64,000 nt of DNA from Rhipidocladum racemiflorum. Taxonomy: Eukaryota; Streptophyta; Magnoliopsida; Poales; Poaceae. The first letter of the stretch is position 1, and each line of letters opens with the position of its first letter. A model generated the notes under the pieces. The model did no database searches and was not told the DNA's origin. It worked only from the letters and a program-made list of their open reading frames with translations. Positions 11,954-24,236 of this stretch are shown here, piece by piece. The stretch covers positions 46,458,293 through 46,522,292 of the forward strand of contig CM070571.1 in NCBI GenBank assembly GCA_036346355.1, read 5' to 3'. The position numbers and the translations under genes were made by a program.

Positions 11954-12672
11954 TCATTCATCGAGAAAACCTCCACGGCCTGGTACGGTGTCTTGCGGCA
12001 TAGGCGCGAAACGACGCCATGTCCAAATGACTATGTCATCTGTGGTAGTCGAAGAAGCGATGTCCTCATCGAGATCCGACTCCTCTGGATCTGGCTCGTG
12101 TAGCTCGAGCACGGCTCTGGAGTCCGTCCGTACAAAATCATCTCCAACTCGTCAATCCTTCGTAGAAGGTGTGCCACATACTCTTGAGCTTCCCGCCATC
12201 TCGTTCTTCTCTGGCCGTGATCTCCTTGCGGGCCTTCAGAGCTCCTTGCTTGTATTATCTAGTACATCTTCCTTGGCGACAGCGAATCGTGCCAACCGTG
12301 TAACCGTGGCATTCTCATCCTGAATCGTCTTCGGGTCAAGAAGGTTATCGCTCTTGCGGATGATAACGGAACACCGTGCTTTCCAACTCTCTGGCGTGGA
12401 TACTGGTAATGTGCCGCATTGCTCGTCGTGAAACTTCTTGGATACCCATCTGCATTGTAGATCTTCTAGCAGTGCAGTGTATCGGGCGATTGCATGGGCC
12501 CTCTTCCCGACAGTACCTCAATCCTCACGTCACAAGCCTTGATCAATCCTCGCTTGTCGATCACTTCCACTTGGTATTGGGGCTTCTCAAAATCTCCGAG
12601 AGTTTGTAGCATGTGCCAAAGTTCCGTGGCGTGACCAACTCCTAGATCAACGTAGTTGAACTCTTCCTCCAT
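11954..12672 (-). pseudogene. Element B copy 1: ORF0 upstream of gag (broken)
   Basis: This is an extra ORF between the primer site and gag. It starts at the ATG at 12672 (MEEEFNYVDLGVGHATELWH) and in copy 2 ends in an acidic tail with a GFLDE stop. Both copies keep the same start, length (about 240 codons including shifts) and stop position. Conservation at both ends argues it is a real gene of this family. Function is unknown and no domain was recognised. Extra ORFs before gag are known in some grass Ty3 elements, but assignment to one of them is my inference. Confidence 0.65.
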
Positions 12673-12875
12673 CTGTCACAAGAGTGCTTTTCGTAAGAAC
12701 TCGGAATTTTTCGATCGTGACGAGGTAAGGGAGAATTTCAGCAAGAGGCAAGAAAAGAGAGAAGGGGATAAGTCGAGAGGTCATTTCTTGTCTTCACAAA
12801 TTTTTAGCTTTAGAAAATAGGTTTTATCCTCACTACGACCATTCTAGCTTAGGGTTGAGCCTACAGTCAAGTATG

Positions 12876-12887
12876 GCTCTGATACCA
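12876..12887 (-). promoter_or_regulatory. Primer binding site, element B copy 1 (initiator tRNA-Met)
   Basis: The minus strand reads TGGTATCAGAGC, complementary to the 3' end of initiator tRNA-Met, four bases inside the LTR at 12892. The copy-2 site at 24221-24232 carries one mismatch. Confidence 0.88.
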
Positions 12888-12891
12888 CCTC

Positions 12892-15800
12892 TGTCGGGAC
12901 CCCGAATTTGCAAATCCGGACCCTCTGTGTATTCAGCACTAGTCCAGGAACGCGCTAGTGCACACAGTCTTAACATCGGTATATATCACAATCATACCAA
13001 ACGATACTATCAAAGTACTTTATTTAAATAATCAAAGGGTTACTCGACCTTATGGCCAAGTTACAAATATATGCCTTGCAAGGCGAAACTTATTAAAAGA
13101 GAAATAATAGCAGCGGAAAATCAAATAAACGTGGCGCCATCCAAGATACCACAGTAACCGACCGGCTCGCATCCCTAAGTAGACGGGTCCTCTTGGAGTT
13201 CCTCCTCCGGCCCGGCGTAGTCTCCTCTTCAGCGGTATTGTGTTGAGGCAAGGGTGAGTACTTGGTACTCGACAAGTCATGCCTGAGAATGCAAGCTAAT
13301 ATACTATATGCATGGCTTGGTACAAAGGAATAGCTTAAGGTATATTTATGTAAACAAAGATTTGAAAAGTAATATAAGTAGATTCGAAAGCAGTAAAAAC
13401 AAGTAAAGCATAAATAACTTTTCAAAAAGTTTAAATAACATTTTTTCCCCATCCTAAACCATATTTCCATCATCTTCTTTGTTAAACCAACCCAACTTTT
13501 CAAATCCAAGTTATTTTCAGAAAATCTAACCCTTGATTTGTAATTCCCGAGCATTGTCCAAAGACTGCGGACTCGGCTATTCAAATAGATTCTACACTCT
13601 GCAGAGGTTATGCACTTTACCCACAAGATACAATCCACTCACCACGTCGGTAGTGAATCGCCATACAAGAGTATGCGAATGAGCGATCATAACAAAGCCT
13701 TTGGAAGCCTCAAACAACACAGGTGGTCCTCTCCCAGACGTGCTCTACACCATCCCTTCCCTTAGCCAAGGCGAAGTATGGGACCAACACACCGTTAGAT
13801 GGGTACTGGCCACAGCCACGATACGCTCCCCGTACAATCACACAAACGGTGTAATCGACACCCTGAGGCTCCACAAGTGAGTCCTTAGCGACTTAGTCAA
13901 CTAGGGCCGTCCCATTCCGACCATGTGGTTGCAAGTATGACCCAGTTCAAAGGCTTGCAAGGTTAAGTCCTTAGAGTGACCAGGGCAAGACTACCCGAAA
14001 AACCAAATGAACACTCCCAATGCCACACCGCCCACCTGATTACTCTTGCCACATGCCCCTGGCCGAAATCGCTTATCAAACCCGAGTTGATTACCATGCA
14101 CCACGTGCCATCAACATCACATGATACTTTTCCAAAACAGGTTCAATATATCATTAAGTCAATATTAACATTTAATTATCCAAAATCATGTCATGAGCAC
14201 GTAGCGTGTCTAAGCAAAGATACTACAACGATCTAAACCCATGTTGGCAATTTAATAATGTCCAACTAGTAAACCACAACTAGGGTGACAAAGGGTCATG
14301 GCACATACTTAAGTAATCAAGGTGTCATATATCAAATTGGTATTTATCTAACCCCAGGTTTAAACAAAGTATCTTTCTAATTGAACTAGCATGCAATAGT
14401 TTAAATCAAAATAGATTTCGAAATAGGATCAACATGGTCAAAGCACAACTTGCCTTCAAAAAGCACTTGCTCTTGGTCTTGAGTTGGATCCTGAGTCAAT
14501 ACTTCTCCTTGAATCCCTCGGCACTTCAACGTCTACTCGTAAAGCGTGCAAATAGCAAATACACAAATAAACACTATGCAAAAAGATCCCAAAACTCCAA
14601 ATAAAATCCATAAACAGAGAGAACATAATTTTCTGGATTTTTAGAAACTGGAATCGTCAAATTTGGAGTTAAAACGCAAAAGTTATGATTATTTAAAGTT
14701 TAAATAATCAATTAAATAATATTACAGAGAAAAACTTTAGTCCAAAAATTAAATAAAATTCATATTTAGGTAGATCTTAATTTTATACAAATTTAGAAAT
14801 TTGAATCGCTCAAATCGGAGTTGAAACGCAAAAGTTATAAGCGTTTGAAGTTTGAATCTAAATTTGAAATCATTATTCGAATTAATAAATCATTTTCTTT
14901 TTCGGAAATTAATTATTGCGTCAGCATAGACACGTGGCAGCTCCTGATTGGCCTGCTGACGTCAGCCGGTCCATGGGCTCGGTCCATGCTCAGCTCGGGT
15001 CCACGGTGGACTCGGTCCACGGCTCACGTGACTGACATGTGGGCCCACTCGGGTGACGTCATCGCTGACGTCAGCGGGGCTCAGCCCACGGCGCTGACAG
15101 GTGGGACCCACTGTGACGTCATGGGTGACGTCAGCGCTTGGCTGGGTTAGCCACTGACATGCGGGCCCTCTGACACGCGGGCCCCGCGTGTCAGCGTCAC
15201 ACGCTGTGATGCCTTAGAGCGTCAGAGCGATTCTAGGGTTCCTTTTTCCTGGTTTTGTTTCAGGAGGAATGAGGGAAATTTTTGGGGAATTAAATAATTG
15301 AAGTTTATGCGGCGTATTAATATTAAATTTGGAGTATTCGGGCTAGAAACAGTGGGCCGAGGAAAACTTGGGCCTGGTAGGGAATTCTTTTCCCACCTCC
15401 ACCTCCCCCCCCTTGTGGGCCGGCCCACTGGCGCCCGCCCCCCCACCATGTGGCCCGCCACCCCCCCAACCCTAGGGCGCCTCCCCCAGTCCCCCTAGCA
15501 GCCGCCGCCCCCTGTTCTTCCTCCCTTGCATGATGGCTCAAGATCCACCACGAAAACGCGAAGGAGAGAGAGCGAGAAGGGGATCCGTGGAGGCGAGGAG
15601 TTCGATCAGATTTCCGTTTCGGGGATCGTCGCGTGTTCTTCGTGGGATCTCAAGGGAGAACTAAAGGTAAAATTCCCAATCTTTTACCCCTGTTCTACCT
15701 AGGGATTAGGAGTGTATTAGATCTGGTGGTGAGTGATTTAGATGGATCTTGATGGGGGAGAAGGGTAGATGTTCACGTGGTGCTGTTTTTGGAAGGGGAG

Positions 15801-18555
15801 ATTGTGCAGCGCGGATTGTTTCACGTTTTACGTGGCATAGACGATTTTTTCTGCAAAAACCTATAACTAGAAAGTTGTAGATAACGTCGAGATCTAGCTT
15901 CTGTATTTTTTTCAGAATTTTTGGGGCGTGGGTATGAGAGTTATCTCTGTTGCAAGATGACGGACAGAATCTGGAAACAGATTTTGTCCACTGTGTTGGA
16001 CGTTAGTTTAGGCATATTTAACAGAGGAATTAGAATTTGTGATCTTCATGAAAGTTGTAGGTCTCGTCAATATCTAGCTCCTGTAATTTTTTCATATTTT
16101 TATGTTCTGTGGAAAAAAAGATCCGAAAAAGAGAATGGGAGTTGCTGCTGTTCGATCCGAACAGATCGGGGTTTCGGTGTTGGAAAAGGGGAACGGGTTG
16201 TAGGAATTGCGTGTTTGAGTTGTGTGATCAATTGTGGTGTTATTGCATACTGAAAATATGCTTGTACAGGTGGTGCCCCATCTGGACGCAACTAGATCCG
16301 TCGTCTACGTCGGTAAAGGCAAGTGGAAGTAGTGTTATGGTTGAGCTATACATCGTTGTTTGCATTGCCTTCGTTATATTTCCCGATGACATTAATCATA
16401 CATGGTTTGATCATTTGCTGGGAAGATTGCAATAATTAGATTAGCAATGTGATGATGTGCTTTGGCTTTGAACCATGAGTAAAGAGAAGAATGATGTTGC
16501 CTATTGGTTGAATTGTCTAAATAGTTCATCTCAATATTATTTGTTTTCTATCCATGTTATATGATGGCATGCAAATATGTGGACTCAATGTGGAAAATTA
16601 TGAATGAATTCATGCATGAAGCATTAACTGCACAATCATGCATTGGAAGTTTGTCGACGCCAGCGTCTTGGCGCGATCAAGATCGTACAACACCGTGTGT
16701 TCTGAGAAAGGGCACGGTGAGGAGGATCATGGCATAAGCATGTGCACAATCATATGCATTTTACTGAGGTTGTGTGGACTCCGTAATGTGGTATTGGATA
16801 TGAGGAATGTGGACTCTTTGTTGTGGTATTGTATATGAGGAATGTGGACTCTTTGATGTGGTATTGTATATGAGGAATTTGGTATGCTAGTTTTACTGTG
16901 GCTGTGTTATTTGTTAGAAGTTGTTCCGCTTTTGAGATTACCCAATCTCACCCCTTGTTATTTTGTTGTTTTCAGAGTAGTTCTCGCGAGTCGTAAGCTT
17001 GAAGGGTGGGCTTAGTAGCACATTCAACCCTCCGGGGTCACCACGAATCACATGGACTAGTGCATTTAATAATTCATTAGCTTGCTGAAATTTTATTAAT
17101 CATAGACCTATTGATGTCCTCTTTGGAGCTGTTTTACGTTTATGTTTGTTTTCTGGTTGATTTAGACTTGTTATCTCTAGTATTGATGCTTTTATGTTAT
17201 TCCTGTTTATAATGGTTGTTATGAATCTTGTTGTCGCTTCCGTTTTGTCCTAATTTTAGGAGAGATGCTGTCGAAATTTTCTTGTACGACAGTTTAGATT
17301 TGTAGGGTGTTACAGACGCACGCGCGCGTGGACGGCGCTGACCGCGTCGGTCCAACTTCCCGACACGTGGCGCAATCTCGTCCGTTGGTTTGAAAATCAA
17401 CGGCGCGGATTAGATCCAGGGTTAACACGTTGAAACTACTCGATGCTCGTGGGCCGTTCGATCTAGATCGGACGGTCCAGATCTAATCCTATAATCGCCT
17501 TTGCATAAAGACGCGTGGCGATTGTGAACCGTTGGATCTTGATCCAACGGTCCAGATCTAATCGGGTTTCTAGGGTTTGGGAAACACGTGAACTCACCGT
17601 TGCCGTCCGATCTGGATCCAACGGTGCACGAAGCTCAGGGACGGCGATGGCACGCGCGGCGCCGGGCTTGACCGAGACGGCAGCGACCTTGCCGTCGGCG
17701 TTTCGGCGCGCTTCCGGCGAAGTGAGGGTACTCCGAACGCTGCCTCGCCTTGGGGAATCCGGATCTGGGCTTGATGACGGCGGAGGACGACGGACGGCAG
17801 CAATATCGGCGTTTAATCGCGGCGGAACAGACTTCCAACTCCGGCGAGCAATAACGGCGAGACGGTGGGGATCCTAGCGGCGCGAGCTAGGGTTTGAACG
17901 GCGTGGGATGGCGATCCTCGGGGTATGCCCCGGGCATTAAATAGCCTCGGCGTCCGTGCAGAACACGGAGACCTAGCTCTCCACGGCGGCGGACACGGCG
18001 GCGGAGTCCCGCTCGGACTCGGGCGGAGCCGATGAAATCGTGGCGTCCCACGTGGCACAACCAGCGGCCACGATCGCTGGCGCGGACGGTCGTCCGGACA
18101 CGGCTTCGGAGTGCTGGTCGGACGGATCTCAGCCGTTGTATCTTGATCCAACGGTTGGGATTGATTAGGTTTAGGAGTGGGTTCGGTCGAGTCAATCGGC
18201 TCGGTCGGACTCGAGTCCGACTTCGGTCGGATGAATGATTACTTGACCCGAGTTGGATTTTCCAGTAATTAATATTTAAAATAATTCCCAGTAATTCATT
18301 TAATTCATTAAAAATAGCAAATGACTCAGAAAAATTCCAGAAAAATTCTGGAAAATATTTTGGATCATTTTGGACTCAAATAAAATATTTCCAACAAAAA
18401 TTTATTTGCAAATTTAAATTCTTTAATTATTTCAAAATGGAATAAATTCAAATAAATTCCAAATAAATCCAAATAAATTCCAGAAAATTCCAAAAATTCA
18501 CCAAAGTGCCAAATCACACATGAATTTAAGAAAAGCAAAATTTTGGGGTGTTACA
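12892..18555 (-). repeat. Element B LTR 2 (shared middle LTR), interrupted by solo LTR S
   Basis: This LTR serves as 5' LTR for the left unit and 3' LTR for the right unit. It is 5664 bp because S (15205-17314) lies inside; without S it matches the outer LTRs at about 3.55 kb. It keeps five TGACGTCA sites (14957, 15054, 15067, 15114 and 15127) and the near-palindromes. Around 15085-15204 it preserves CTG and CAG triplets that appear altered in LTR 1 and LTR 3. Confidence 0.92.
15205..17314 (+). mobile_element. Element S: solo LTR inserted in B's middle LTR
   Basis: This 2110-bp block is absent from LTR 1 and LTR 3 at the same position. It begins TGTGATGCC and ends GGTGTTACA, the termini of a Ty3 LTR in plus orientation. 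There is no internal region, primer site or coding remnant, so recombination between two LTRs of the same element probably left one. The flanks are CACGC on the left and GACGC on the right, a TSD with one mismatch. Short frames such as 15921-16253 show no recognised domain. This is the youngest event in the G-F-A-B-S stack. Confidence 0.85.
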
Positions 18556-18572
18556 AACCTCCCCCCCTTAAT
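18556..18572 (-). promoter_or_regulatory. Polypurine tract, element B copy 2
   Basis: The minus strand reads TAAGGGGGGGAGGTT directly before the LTR, longer than the copy-1 tract by three G residues. Confidence 0.8.
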
Positions 18573-18579
18573 AGAATCT

Positions 18580-19218
18580 CGTCCCCGAGATTCAGGGCTT
18601 ACTAAAGGAATAGGTTTGGAAATTCTTTCTTCAAATCCTCTTCTCTCCCAAGTCGCTTCACTTTCTTCATGGTTGCTCCACTGAACTCTACAGAATCGGG
18701 TTGACTTGTTTCTAGTTTCTCGATCCATTGTGTCTAGAATCCTCACGGGATGCTCCTTATAAGTCAAATCTTCTTGCAACTCAATTGACTCTAGCGGTGT
18801 CTGTTCCTCAGGAACTCGGAGACACTTCTTTAACTGGGACACATGGAATACGTCATGCACTCCTGCCAACGACTGTGGCAACTCCGGTGGTAGGCAACTT
18901 CACCCTGCGACTCAAAATCTTAAATGGTCCAACATAGCAGGTGCGAGTTTCCCTTTGGCATGGAACCTCTTAACTCCCCCGAGAGGCGTAACTCGAGGTA
19001 TACAAAGTCTTACGGTTCAAAACTCAAATCTCGCGACGATTGTCAAGATAACTCTTACATCGAGATTGGGCTATCTTCAACCTTTCCCTAATTATGGCGA
19101 CCGCTCTTGACCTCTTGAAGAATATCAGGCCCAAAGACACGGCGCCACGGTCTCATTCCAATTCAATGGTGTCCGATGTGGTCGACCATCTGATGCCTCA
19201 AAAGGTGACATCGTAAAC
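18580..19218 (-). pseudogene. pol: Element B copy 2: integrase C-terminus and chromodomain (broken)
   Basis: The frame 18498-18881 reads GVHDVFHVSQLKKCLRVPEE, then the chromodomain-like stretch with VRILDTMDRETRNK, RVQWSNHEESEATWER. This tail after integrase marks the element as a chromovirus. The stretch between here and the core at 19218 is frameshifted; fragments around 18950-19130 still resemble the post-core region. Confidence 0.82.
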
Positions 19219-20450
19219 TAGCCTCGATAACTATTGTTGTAACTAAACTCGGCATACGGCAAACTTTTATCCCAAGAGGTAGCATAAGCCAATGCACAAG
19301 CTCTTAACATATCCTCGAGAATCTGGTTGACTCTTTCGGCCCGCCCATCCGTCTGTGGATGATAAGTCAGCATCTTGAAGTTCAAACGGGTCCCCATGGC
19401 TTCATGCAACTTATTCCAGAACCTTGAGGTAAATTGGGTACCTCTGTCCGATACAATCCTCCTTGGCACTCCGTGCAAACAAACAATCCTGATCATGTAC
19501 AACTCTGCTAATTTATCTCCCGAGTAAGTGGTCTTTACGGGGATAAAATGGGCTACTTTAGTCAAGCGATCCACTATAACCCATATGGAGTCATAACCTC
19601 CTTGAGTCTTTGGCAAACCGGTAATGAAATCCATTCCGATTTCCTCCCACTTCCACTCGAGGTATTTTCGTAATTTGTAGCAATCCTGCTGGTTTCGATG
19701 CATTGCCTTGACTCTACGGCATACGTCGCACAATGCAACATGCTCGGCAACTTCACGTTTCATACTCGGCCACCAGAATCTCTCCTTCAGATCCTGATAC
19801 ATCTTTGGCGCTTCAGGATGAATCGAGTACTTAGAGTCATGGGCTTCTTCCAAAATCAGTTGCTTTAACTCCTTTTTGTTAGGCACACAAATGCGATCCT
19901 TCATCCACAACGTGCCTTGTTCATCCAATTTGAAGTCCTCTGCCTTGCCTTCCTCCTTGATGGACTTAATCCTGCGGATCCTGTCATCATCCTTCTGTCC
20001 TTCTCGGATCTGATCCTCTAGGGTAGGCTTTACTTCCAATGCGGCCAAGAATCCGCTAGGTACAACCTCAATCTTCATCTTTCGAAAATCCTCACATAAC
20101 TCATCCTGACTTGTGGCTAGCAACGCACTCACGGTATGGCTTTTCCGACTCAGAGCATCGGCTACCACGTTGGCCTTCCCGGGATGGTAATGGATTCCAA
20201 CATTATAGTCCTTGATCAACTCTAGCCATCTCCTTTGCCTCATATTCAGATCCGACTGGGTGAATATGTACTTAAGGCTCTTATGATCCGTATACACCTC
20301 ACATCTGTTTCCAATCAGATAGTGACGCCATATCTTCAAAGCATGCACTACGGCGGCTAACTCTAGGTCATGTGTCGGATAATTTTCCTCATGCGGCCTC
20401 AACTGCCTTGATGCATAGCGGCGACCTTTCCATTCTCGTGACAGACACAT
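19218..20450 (-). pseudogene. pol: Element B copy 2: RNase H-integrase fragment, 410 codons open
   Basis: This is the best preserved pol piece in B. RNase H occupies about residues 15-110 (YTDHKSLKYIFTQ, PGKANVVADALSRK). The integrase zinc-binding region follows with H...H and CDVC near residues 205-245. The catalytic core then shows EIGMDFITGLP (first Asp), VSDRGTQF (second Asp) and DGRAERVNQILEDM (Glu). The frame ends after FSYNNSY. The N-terminal edge is a frameshift into RT. The integrase relic in element F is the same type. Confidence 0.9.
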
Positions 20451-21420
20451 CCAAGTCCTTGGCGCGATGCGTCACAATAAATATCGAAGCTTTGAGCAAC
20501 ATCCGGTAGAACTAACACGGTCTTGATGTCAATCGCTTCTTCACTCTGAAATCCTTCCTCCCATTCTGGCGTCCATGCAAACTTCTTTTCCTTCTTCAGC
20601 TATTGCGTAAGAGGTTTCGCAATTGTCGAAAAGCCTTCGATTATACGTCGGTAATATCCTGCCTTTCCAAGGAAACTCCGAATCTGGTCACGAGTCTTGG
20701 CTGCTCCCAATGTAACACAGCTTCTACTTTGCTTGGATCTACTGGCGACTCCTTCATGCGGTCATTACATGTCCAAGAAACTCCACCTTGTCCTTCCAAA
20801 AATCACACTTGCAGAACTTGGCGAAAAGTTGCTTTGTTCCTCGGCTTTTCCAAAACTCGCCTTAAGTGTTCGGCATGTTCATCCTCCTGTCTTGGAGTAG
20901 ACTAGGATATCGTCTATGAACACGACGACAAACTTGTCCAAATATTCCATGAACACCTTATTCATCATATTCATGAAATAAGTGGCGCATTAAATCGGCC
21001 CAAAGGACATAGCGTAAACTCGTAATGTCCATATCTTGACGAGAATGCGATCTTGAATATCTTACGATCGGATCTTCAATCGATGGTATCCCGATCTCAG
21101 ATCAATCTTGGAGAAAACTCGGCTCCTCTTAATCGATCAAACAAATCATCAATCCCGGGTAGCGGATACTTATTTTTCACGGTGACTTCATTGAGTGCAC
21201 GGTAGTCAATGCACATCCTGAAACTCCCGTCCTTCTTCTTGACAAACAAAGCGGTGCTCCCACGGTGACGAACTTGGTGCGATAAATCCTTTATCCATTA
21301 ACTCTTCCATTTGTTTCTTCATCTCTACCAACTCCTCGGTAGACATCCGATAGGGTCTCTTTGCTATCGGTCTTTGCAGTACAAGTTCTATCACAAACTC
21401 TATGTCCCTGTCTGGCGGCA
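20450..21420 (-). pseudogene. pol: Element B copy 2: reverse transcriptase (broken)
   Basis: The minus strand encodes the same RT as copy 1. It includes DGSFRMCIDYRALN near 21180-21230, the VFIDDIL active site near 20910, and FAWTPE near 20560, distributed over several frames. The N-terminus joins the protease ORF at 21206-21643, which ends in RMSTEELVEMKKQMEELMDK. Confidence 0.82.
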
Positions 21421-21566
21421 TACCAGGTAGATCTTCGGGGAAAACATCGGGGTACTCACTCACTACCGGAACATCCTCTATGCTGATTGCCTTGGTACTG
21501 TTAACCATCAACTGTCCATCTCTAACTGCAGTGGCTTGAAATTCCACTTTCTTCCCACACGGGCTC

Positions 21567-21890
21567 TCAACTGAGATAGTTCTTCGTCCACAATCCAATA
21601 CTGACCTTGTGTTTGGATAACCAATCCATTCCCAATATAACATCTAAGGTGCAGGTCTCCAAAATTATAAGGTTTGCTAGGAACTCTATTCCATCTATTA
21701 GTATTCTCACCCCGGAACATCCTACTTCCGTTCGGAGTTCGGAACCAGGGGTTTGAACTAACAGCATGCACTTAAGTCTTGCCATTCTCAAGTCATTTCT
21801 AGTAGCAAAGCCTTGCGAAACAAACGAATGCGAAGCTCCAGAGTCAAACAAAATCACAGGTGCATCTTGAGTTAACAAGTAACTTACCCA
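21567..21890 (-). pseudogene. pol: Element B copy 2: aspartic protease (broken)
   Basis: APVILFDSGASHSFVSQGFA carries the D-S-G active site, and VILGMDWLSKHKVSI closes the domain, within the frame 21567-22049. It is longer than copy 1 at the N-terminus because the linker to gag is in frame here. Confidence 0.88.
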
Positions 21891-21899
21891 AGACGACGT

Positions 21900-23025
21900 C
21901 TGTAGCATTTTGCCGGTGCATCTGCGGTGACATGGTTGACTCGGCCTCTCACCACGATGCAGGGTGTGGCTCACAGTCTTTGGCGCCCTAGCTGGGTGGT
22001 TCCTAGATTGAAGCGAATCGGGGTCGCTCCTGCTGTCTTCTTTGGACAAGCTGTTGGCAAAGTGTCCTGGCTCGTTGCAGATTGTAGCAGCGTCTCACAT
22101 TCCTTCTTTGGCTGCACGGGGTAGCGTTCTAAGCGGGGAAGTGCAGTAGTTTTGATTGGCAGGTCTTGGTCTTGGGGATGGTGTCCTTGTTGCATTCTCG
22201 TGGTTGGAATCAAGAATTGATTTGGTGCAACTCTCAGCGCCGTATGCGTTCCTCGACGTGATCCTTGCTTTGTTGCATCCTGCGCTTCTGTTCTCATCCA
22301 GTTCCTTGCGCTTGTCCTCAAGAATAAGCGCCTTATTCACCAACTCTTGGAAATGCGGAAAGGTGTGGGTGATCAATCCTACTTGCAATCTGAGTTAAGT
22401 CCCTTCATGAAACGAGGTATGCCTGGATTTATCCGTCGCTACATCCTCGGTGCGTAGCGTGCTAGCTGTGTGAACTTGTTCAGGTAGTCGGCCACCGGTG
22501 ATTACCTTGCTTCGATGCTCTGAACTCTTCCTTCTTAAGGTCCATAATTCCTTCAGGCACGTGATCTGTCGGAATGCATTTGTGAACTCCTCCCAAGTGA
22601 TATCTTGAGGGTTCTCTGCGTGGCACGAAGTTCTCCCACCATTCGGTTTGTTCCTTCCAAGCGATGAGAAGCGTAAAGTACCTTCTCATTCCCTATGCAT
22701 TGAGCTATGTGTAGCTTCCTCTCAATTGATCTTAACCAATCGTCGGCCTCCAACGGATTGGCATTCCCGCAGAAAGTGGGTGGGTGAGTCCTCATGAACT
22801 CGACGGCCTTGTATTACGGCGTGGTCCCCGATTAACTTGATTAGCGATGGCCTGAGCAAAGGACGTGCTGCATTTGTTGCATCATAGCATGCATCAACTG
22901 GTCCGAGCAGCAAGAAATGCTCCAAAATTCTGCACATCGATGGCGGTCTGGTGCTCCATCATTGGGGTTTTACATTGGCGAGATCCACTCCCATTGCTTC
23001 CAAAGTTCCCACGGGTGTTCACCAT
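21900..23025 (-). pseudogene. gag: Element B copy 2: Gag (broken)
   Basis: The start is the ATG at 23025, identical in context to copy 1. Capsid fragments are 22553-22795 (FCGNANPLEADDWLRSIERK) and 22480-22689 (PEGIMDLKKEEFRASKQGN). The zinc-knuckle region near 22050-22110 is frameshifted. Copy-to-copy differences are mainly small indels. Confidence 0.86.
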
Positions 23026-23300
23026 CTGTTGATTGCTCTAGGTTTAGAGATGAGAGGGAAACAAGAATAGACAAGTAATATGGAACTTATGCGGGGCGAA
23101 AGGGGTAACTTTAGGGTCCATCTTTATTATTAATAACTTGGTATGGCTGCTTACAATGCCTAAGGGCCTTGCAACACATACTGCACACTCAGCAAACAAA
23201 GCAAATCCAAATCGAACTAACTCTGGAGTCTAACGCCTAAAGGGTGACTCTTTATTCTGTGACTCGACTCGGCGAAGGAGTCTCACTATAGAACCTAAGC

Positions 23301-24019
23301 TCATTCATCGAGAAAACCTCCACGGCCTGGGTACGGGTGCTGCGGCATAGGCGCGAAACGATCGCCATGTCCAGCGACTATGTCATCTGTGGTAGTCGAA
23401 GAAGCAGTGTCCTCATCGAGATCTGACTCCTCTGGATCTGGCTCGTGTAGCTCGAGTACGGGCTCTGGGTCTGGTCCGTACAAAGTCATCTCCAACTCGT
23501 CAATCCTTCGTAGAAGGTGTGCCACATACTCTTGAGCTTCCCGCCATCTGTTCTTCTCTGTCGTGATCTCCTTGCGGGCCTTCTGTAGCTCCTTGCTTGT
23601 ATTATCTAGTACATCTTCCTGGGCGACGATTTAATCGTGCCAACTGTGTAACCGTGGCATTCTCATCCTGAATCGTCTTCGGGTCAAGAAGGTTATCGCT
23701 GCGCGGATGATAACGGAACACCGTGCTTTCCAACTCTCTGGCGTGGATACTGGTAATGTGCCGCATTGCTCGTCGTGAAACTTCTTGGATACCCATCTGC
23801 ATTGTAGATCTTCTAGCAGTGCAGTGTATCGGGCGATTGCCTGGGCCCCTCTTCTGACAGTACCTCAATCCTCACGTCACAAGCCTTGATCAATCACCGC
23901 TTGTCGATCACTTCCACTTGGTATTGGGGCTTCTCAAAATCTTCGAGAGTTTGTAGCATGTGCCAAAGTTCCGCGGCGTGACCAACTCCTAGATCAACGT
24001 AGTTGAACTCTTCCTCCAT
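23301..24019 (-). pseudogene. Element B copy 2: ORF0 upstream of gag (broken)
   Basis: It has the same start (ATG at 24019) and stop (23301-23303) as ORF0 in copy 1. The C-terminal 74 residues are open at 23301-23525: AHLLRRIDELEMTLYGPDPE followed by a strongly acidic stretch (DPEESDLDEDTASSTTTDD) and a GFLDE end. The N-terminal half is frameshifted. No known domain was recognised. A mid-protein segment at 23602-23868 is rich in basic residues in an alternative frame. Confidence 0.65.
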
Positions 24020-24236
24020 CTGTCACAAGAGGGCTTTTCGTAAGAACTTCGAATTTTTCGATCGTGACGAGGTAAGGGAGAATTTCAGCAAGAGGCAAGA
24101 AAAGAGAAGGGGATAAGTCGAGAGGTCATTTCTTTTCTTCACAAATTTTTAGCTTTAGAAAATAGGTTTTATCATCACTACTACCATTCTAGCTTAGGGT
24201 TGAGCATACAGTCAAGTATGGATCTGATACCACCTC

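Noticed and set aside
15921..16435. Frames of about 110 codons in the solo LTR S
   Set aside because: No start context or domain was recognised. Being within an LTR, chance frames are the better explanation.
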